A stretch of DNA of 64,000 bases from DAOOOW01 sp035387885 (lineage in GTDB: Bacteria > Patescibacteriota > Patescibacteriia > UBA2196): NCBI GenBank assembly GCA_035387885.1, contig DAOOOW010000003.1, forward strand, positions 8,872 to 72,871, read 5' to 3'. The notes beneath the pieces are model-generated. The model made no database searches, was not told the DNA's origin, and saw nothing but the letters and a program-made list of their open reading frames with translations. The translations under genes were made by a program, and so were the position numbers. Positions within the stretch are counted from its first letter, which is position 1; the number at the start of each line of letters is the position of its first letter. Below are positions 61,535 through 64,000 of this stretch, in pieces.

Positions 61535-62115
61535 TCAAAAAGTTGGCGTTTGGGGAGCTTTTATAAGTCTTTCTCAAGCGCGAACCTTTGGGTGATCAAA
61601 CAATTTTAAATTTTTAATTTTGAACTGCCAAACTTCTAGAGAAGAGAGACAATCTAACTGGATTAAAACCACATATTTTATATCCAGTCACTGCTCAATA
61701 TTCTCTAGAAATTTGACTCTTTAATTTTATTTTATGAATCTGTATTTATCTGTTATCAAATCTGTGAAAATGTTTTTTTCATAAAAATGGGGAATAGTCG
61801 TAATTTGTTTAAAGTTTAATCCGGTCTAACTTGATTAAATCTTTAAATATTTTACTTGTCGATAGGATATTTATATTCAATTATCGACTAATCTATTGAG
61901 CATGGGTTATTTGGCGCTACTTCTCTAGAAGCGTCAAAACTATTCCCCAGCTTTGTGGAAAAAAGCCAGCCGTAATAAGGCTATTTCGGCGCGAAACTCT
62001 GAATTTAGAAAGCTACAAAAAATGGTTTGGCCTCAGATGTAATTGCCAACCGTATTTGTAGTCGGTCTGTCCTTGCAAAATATGACCGGGCAACTTTCTA
62101 AAACTAAGGGGCAAC
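61535..62115 (+). ncRNA. Second structured RNA candidate (about 580 nt)
   Basis: No protein frame is credible, yet many long helices are present: TTCTAGAGAA 61634 with TTCTCTAGAA 61701; ACTGGAT 61657 with ATCCAGT 61682; GGGGAATAGT 61789 with ACTATTCCCC 61939; GTTTAATC with GATTAAAT inside it; GTCGAT 61858 with ATCGAC 61883; TTTAGAAAG 62004 with CTTTCTAAA 62094, enclosing CTACAAA ... TTTGTAG and CGGTC ... GACCG. G-U pairs (for example GTTTAATC/GATTAAAT) favour the plus strand. No clean promoter is seen just upstream. A hairpin with T run follows at 62131-62170. The class is unknown to me. Confidence 0.68.
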
Positions 62116-62130
62116 TTTTTTCCTTTTTTT

Positions 62131-62170
62131 TAGGGATTAAAAACACGCATTCACTTAATCCCTTTCATTT
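62131..62170 (+). terminator. Terminator of the second RNA
   Basis: AGGGATTAA pairs with TTAATCCCT around a 14-nt loop, followed by a T-rich tract. Confidence 0.75.
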
Positions 62171-62243
62171 TTTAACTTTTAATATAAAAGAATTAAAATT
62201 TAAAAAATGAAAATAAAATAATTTAAGTGTTATAATATATTTA

Positions 62244-62374
62244 CCAAAATATTTTGGCGCCAAAAAGCTGCTTGTCAAATATAAGCTTTGGAGACAAAAA
62301 TCTCTCTTCTCAAATTGCTTTGATAACTATCAGAGCAAACCGTCTTTAAAGTTTATGATAAGCAGCTTTTTGGT
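62244..62374 (+). ncRNA. Third structured RNA, 6S-like long hairpin
   Basis: A TATAAT at 62231-62236 precedes it. The outer helix pairs CCAAAAAGCTGCTT (62260-62273) with AAGCAGCTTTTTGG (62360-62373). A second helix of 15 bp pairs 62281-62295 with 62342-62356 and includes three G-U pairs, which would be mismatches on the other strand, so the plus strand is transcribed. A 10-bp terminal helix (TTGCTTTGAT with ATCAGAGCAA, 62315-62338) is separated by a 19-nt pyrimidine-rich one-sided bubble (TCTCTCTTCTC at 62301-62311). The single long rod with an asymmetric bubble, about 180 nt including the terminator, resembles 6S RNA, but no sequence motif proves it. Confidence 0.6.
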
Positions 62375-62385
62375 TTTTAAAATGA

Positions 62386-62425
62386 AAAACCCTCTTGTGA
62401 TTTGTTAATCTTAAGAGGGTTTTTG
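62386..62425. terminator. Bidirectional terminator
   Basis: AAAACCCTCTT pairs with AAGAGGGTTTT and is followed by Ts. It separates the RNA genes from the convergent small basic gene and prmC. Confidence 0.85.
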
Positions 62426-62479
62426 TTTTGGCCCTAAAAGTCTATCCATAACTTGCATCCTTTTCGTTAAGGGCTGAGT

Positions 62480-62656
62480 TCATTTGTTGCCTCTAAACCG
62501 ATAGTTTAGAAATTTTTGGGCATAAGTGCCATTGTAGGCCGCTGCAAACTTACCTGTAACATTTTTTTTCTTGCGTTTATGCGGAGGCACCCAGCCATTG
62601 ATGTAGCACTCCAGCATTTCCCGCCGGATTTGGCCTGAAGTTTTTTTCTTATTCAT
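62480..62656 (-). CDS. Small basic orphan protein, 58 residues
   Basis: AAAGGAGG lies 7 nt before the ATG at 62656. The product starts MNKKKTSGQIRREMLECYIN, then GWVPPHKRKKKNVTGK, and ends QKFLNYRFRGNK. It is very basic, which fits nucleic-acid binding, and richer in GC than its neighbours. It sits 36 nt after prmC on the same strand, so it may be co-transcribed. No family is recognised. The RNA genes lie on its other side. Confidence 0.6.
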   Translation of the reverse strand: MNKKKTSGQIRREMLECYINGWVPPHKRKKKNVTGKFAAAYNGTYAQKFLNYRFRGNK

Positions 62657-62692
62657 GATAAACCTCCTTTCTTGAAGTTGAATAAGAAATGT

Positions 62693-63715
62693 TTAATTTA
62701 ATTTTACAATAACTATTCTAATTCGTCCAGTTAAATCTTTTTTAAATTCTATTTTTGCCTGAGGTAAATTTATTTTAATTATTTTTTTAATGCCATTCTT
62801 TTGTTCTGGATTTATCTCCAAAAAACAAGTAATGTGCAATGTGCAATGTGCCTGCCTGCCGGCGAGGCAGGTCATCTGTAAAATGTTTTTTATTTGAATT
62901 AATAGTCTATGATAATACTTCAATCCATCATCCCCAGCCAGCAAAGCATTTTTTGGTTCAAATTTTAAATTTTGATAATTCTTTTTATAAATATTCTCTG
63001 ATAAGTAGGGAAGATTGGCAGTGATAATGATCAGATGATTGTCATCCTGAGCGAGTCCCGAGAATACGGGACGAGTCGAAGGATCCCGTGAATCAAGGAA
63101 ACACGACATCAAATCACTCTTCACAAATTTTATTTTTTTCTCCACCCCCTGTAACTTCGCATTCTTTTTCGCCATTATTAATGCATTTTCAGAAATATCT
63201 ATTCCATAATACTTTATACTTACACCATTATAATTTTTTTTTGCCAGGGTAATTGGAATACACCCACTGCCTGTCCCCACATCAATAACATATATTTTTC
63301 TACCCGGCTTCCTGCCTGACGGTAGGCACGGTAGCCGAGGGTCAACGGACTTTAATCCGCAATTATTTTCTTTAATATTTTTTAAACATTCTTCCACCAT
63401 CATCTCCGTCTCTGGCCTGGGAATCAAAACATTTTTATTAACTAAAAATTTTAAACTATAGAATTCTTTGTAACCCAAAATATAGGCTACTGGTTGGCCT
63501 TTAAGCCGACGTTTAACATCTGTCTTAAATTTTGTTTCTTGTTTTTTAGTTATTAGATATTCGGGGTGGGTATATAAAAATTCTTTAGGTTTTTTAATTG
63601 CCAATGATAACAAAATTTCAGCTTCCAATGCTGGATTTTTTATTTTAGCTTTTTTAAATTGTTGTTTAGTCTCAAACAAAATTTTCTTAATATTTATATA
63701 TTTTAAATCTTGCAT
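62693..63715 (-). CDS. prmC: Release factor glutamine methyltransferase with three in-frame repeat insertions
   Basis: The 340-residue enzyme methylates the GGQ glutamine of release factors. The N-terminal helical domain has QPVAYILGYKEFYSLKF and PRPETEMMVEECL. The SAM motif is VIDVGTGSGCIPI and the catalytic NPPY motif appears as ANLPYLSE. Three palindromic elements are translated in frame: RLPCLPSGRKPGRK before motif I (63311-63341), LDSRDPSTRPVFSGLAQDDN before the NLPY motif (63041-63092), and MTCLAGRQAHCTLH near the C-terminus (62850-62870). Typical PrmC proteins have about 280 residues, so the insertions account for much of the extra length. The second one lies close to the active site, so function may be affected. 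Confidence 0.9.
   Translation of the reverse strand: MQDLKYINIKKILFETKQQFKKAKIKNPALEAEILLSLAIKKPKEFLYTHPEYLITKKQETKFKTDVKRRLKGQPVAYILGYKEFYSLKFLVNKNVLIPRPETEMMVEECLKNIKENNCGLKSVDPRLPCLPSGRKPGRKIYVIDVGTGSGCIPITLAKKNYNGVSIKYYGIDISENALIMAKKNAKLQGVEKKIKFVKSDLMSCFLDSRDPSTRPVFSGLAQDDNHLIIITANLPYLSENIYKKNYQNLKFEPKNALLAGDDGLKYYHRLLIQIKNILQMTCLAGRQAHCTLHITCFLEINPEQKNGIKKIIKINLPQAKIEFKKDLTGRIRIVIVKLN
62850..62870. repeat. CCTGCCTGCCGGC palindrome inside prmC
   Basis: It is identical to the 21-bp element at 20715-20735. A short direct repeat (atgtgca units, 62831-62849) lies next to it. Confidence 0.85.
63041..63092. repeat. GTCATCC...GGATCCCGTGAA element inside prmC
   Basis: The arms gtcatcctgagcgagtcccg and cgggacgagtcgaaggatcc surround a short centre. 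It shares its ends with elements at 19426 and 16036. Confidence 0.8.
63311..63341. repeat. Degenerate CCTGCC-type repeat inside prmC
   Basis: cctgcctgacggtaggcacgg is followed by tagccgaggg. It codes for part of DPRLPCLPSGRK. Confidence 0.7.
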
Positions 63716-63735
63716 AATCTATTATTAAATGTTAT

Positions 63736-63749
63736 TGTAAATTTACAAA
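63736..63749. promoter_or_regulatory. Palindrome in the divergent region (possible operator)
   Basis: TTGTAAATTTACAA is a perfect 14-bp palindrome, with a further TTTACAAA half site at 63763-63770. It lies between prmC and the small gene at 63785. Confidence 0.4.
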
Positions 63750-63784
63750 CAATTTAGTTTATTTACAAAAAAACAGGAGGAAGT

Positions 63785-63925
63785 ATGTCAGAAACAAAAT
63801 CCGGAAAGTCTCGGGAAGAAAGAATGGATTTGTGTTCTCTCTTTGATTTTTTCTATAATAGAAGAATTATACCAAGCACGCCCCGTGGTGGCTGTTTTAG
63901 GAACACACATTTGGCGGTTAATTAA
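63785..63925 (+). CDS. Small orphan ORF, 46 residues
   Basis: AGGAGG lies 4 nt before the ATG. The product starts MSETKSGKSREERMDLCSLF and ends CFRNTHLAVN. It is basic and soluble and no family is recognised. Like the other Shine-Dalgarno-led orphans it is short and stands apart from the main operons. Confidence 0.5.
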   Translation: MSETKSGKSREERMDLCSLFDFFYNRRIIPSTPRGGCFRNTHLAVN

Positions 63926-64000
63926 TTATGAAAAATATTAAATTATTTTAATGTTTGATTGGGAGTTTTTCCGTTTAAAGCACAATGTTGCAAATCATTG

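Noticed and set aside
63951..64000. Possible tRNA-Cys or gene start at the window end
   Set aside because: A hairpin CAATG/CATTG around TTGCAAAT resembles a GCA anticodon arm, but the loop has 8 nt and the D-arm does not fold properly; the open frame from the ATG at 63951 is only 16 codons before the edge.

Overview
The window is a gene-dense, AT-rich stretch of bacterial chromosome that looks like a member of the Candidate Phyla Radiation (Patescibacteria). The reasons are inference from several signs taken together: tightly packed or overlapping genes, almost no Shine-Dalgarno sequences on the main genes, a short MscL, a motif-depleted PriA, and a cell-surface gene set dominated by glycosyltransferases, B12-type radical SAM proteins and an FG-GAP subtilase. 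TGA is used as a stop (for example at 36411-36413), so the code is the standard bacterial one. No rRNA, confident tRNA, CRISPR array, prophage or intact transposase was found.

Layout. 1-4.3 kb: envelope genes (HtrA-like pseudoprotease, CAP-domain protein, GH1 glycosidase, MurF). 4.3-12.1 kb: GT2, methyltransferases and multi-membrane GT-C type glycosyltransferases, with a RAYT/REP remnant at 10.45-10.70 kb. 12.2-12.96 kb: mscL and rnpB (RNase P RNA) with a near-consensus promoter. 13-20 kb: a polyprenyl sugar-phosphate transferase, a GT4, peptide deformylase, PriA and GAPDH. 20-51.7 kb: a very long surface-polysaccharide region with nine GT4s, GT2, GtrA, sugar-nucleotide epimerase, Wzx flippase, methyltransferases, several B12-binding radical SAM enzymes and a glutaminase/N-acetyl-sugar-amidotransferase fusion. 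51.8-60.3 kb: accessory small genes, a second sugar-phosphate transferase, an O-antigen-ligase/TPR protein, an S8 protease with FG-GAP-like repeats, and a UDP-glucuronate-decarboxylase-like enzyme. 60.3-62.5 kb: no protein gene; three consecutive candidate structured RNAs. 62.5-64 kb: a small basic protein, prmC and small ORFs.

How it works together (inference): sugar-phosphate transferases start a lipid-linked glycan, the GT4/GT2/GT-C enzymes extend it, the epimerases, SDR, amidotransferase, methyltransferases and radical SAM enzymes modify sugars or carrier lipids, Wzx exports the product, and the Wzy/ligase-like protein polymerises or attaches it. The surface proteases and CAP protein act outside the cytoplasm.

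Most unusual points: (1) a 2-kb block of three structured non-coding RNAs (60.42-62.43 kb), the first about 860 nt, GC-rich, with a clean promoter, a large terminator hairpin and a possible pseudoknot; (2) palindromic repeat elements inserted in frame inside priA, prmC and two glycosyltransferase genes; (3) a sharp split between main genes without Shine-Dalgarno sequences and about eleven small orphan genes that all have strong ones and often their own terminators; (4) a PriA homologue lacking helicase motifs I, II and VI.
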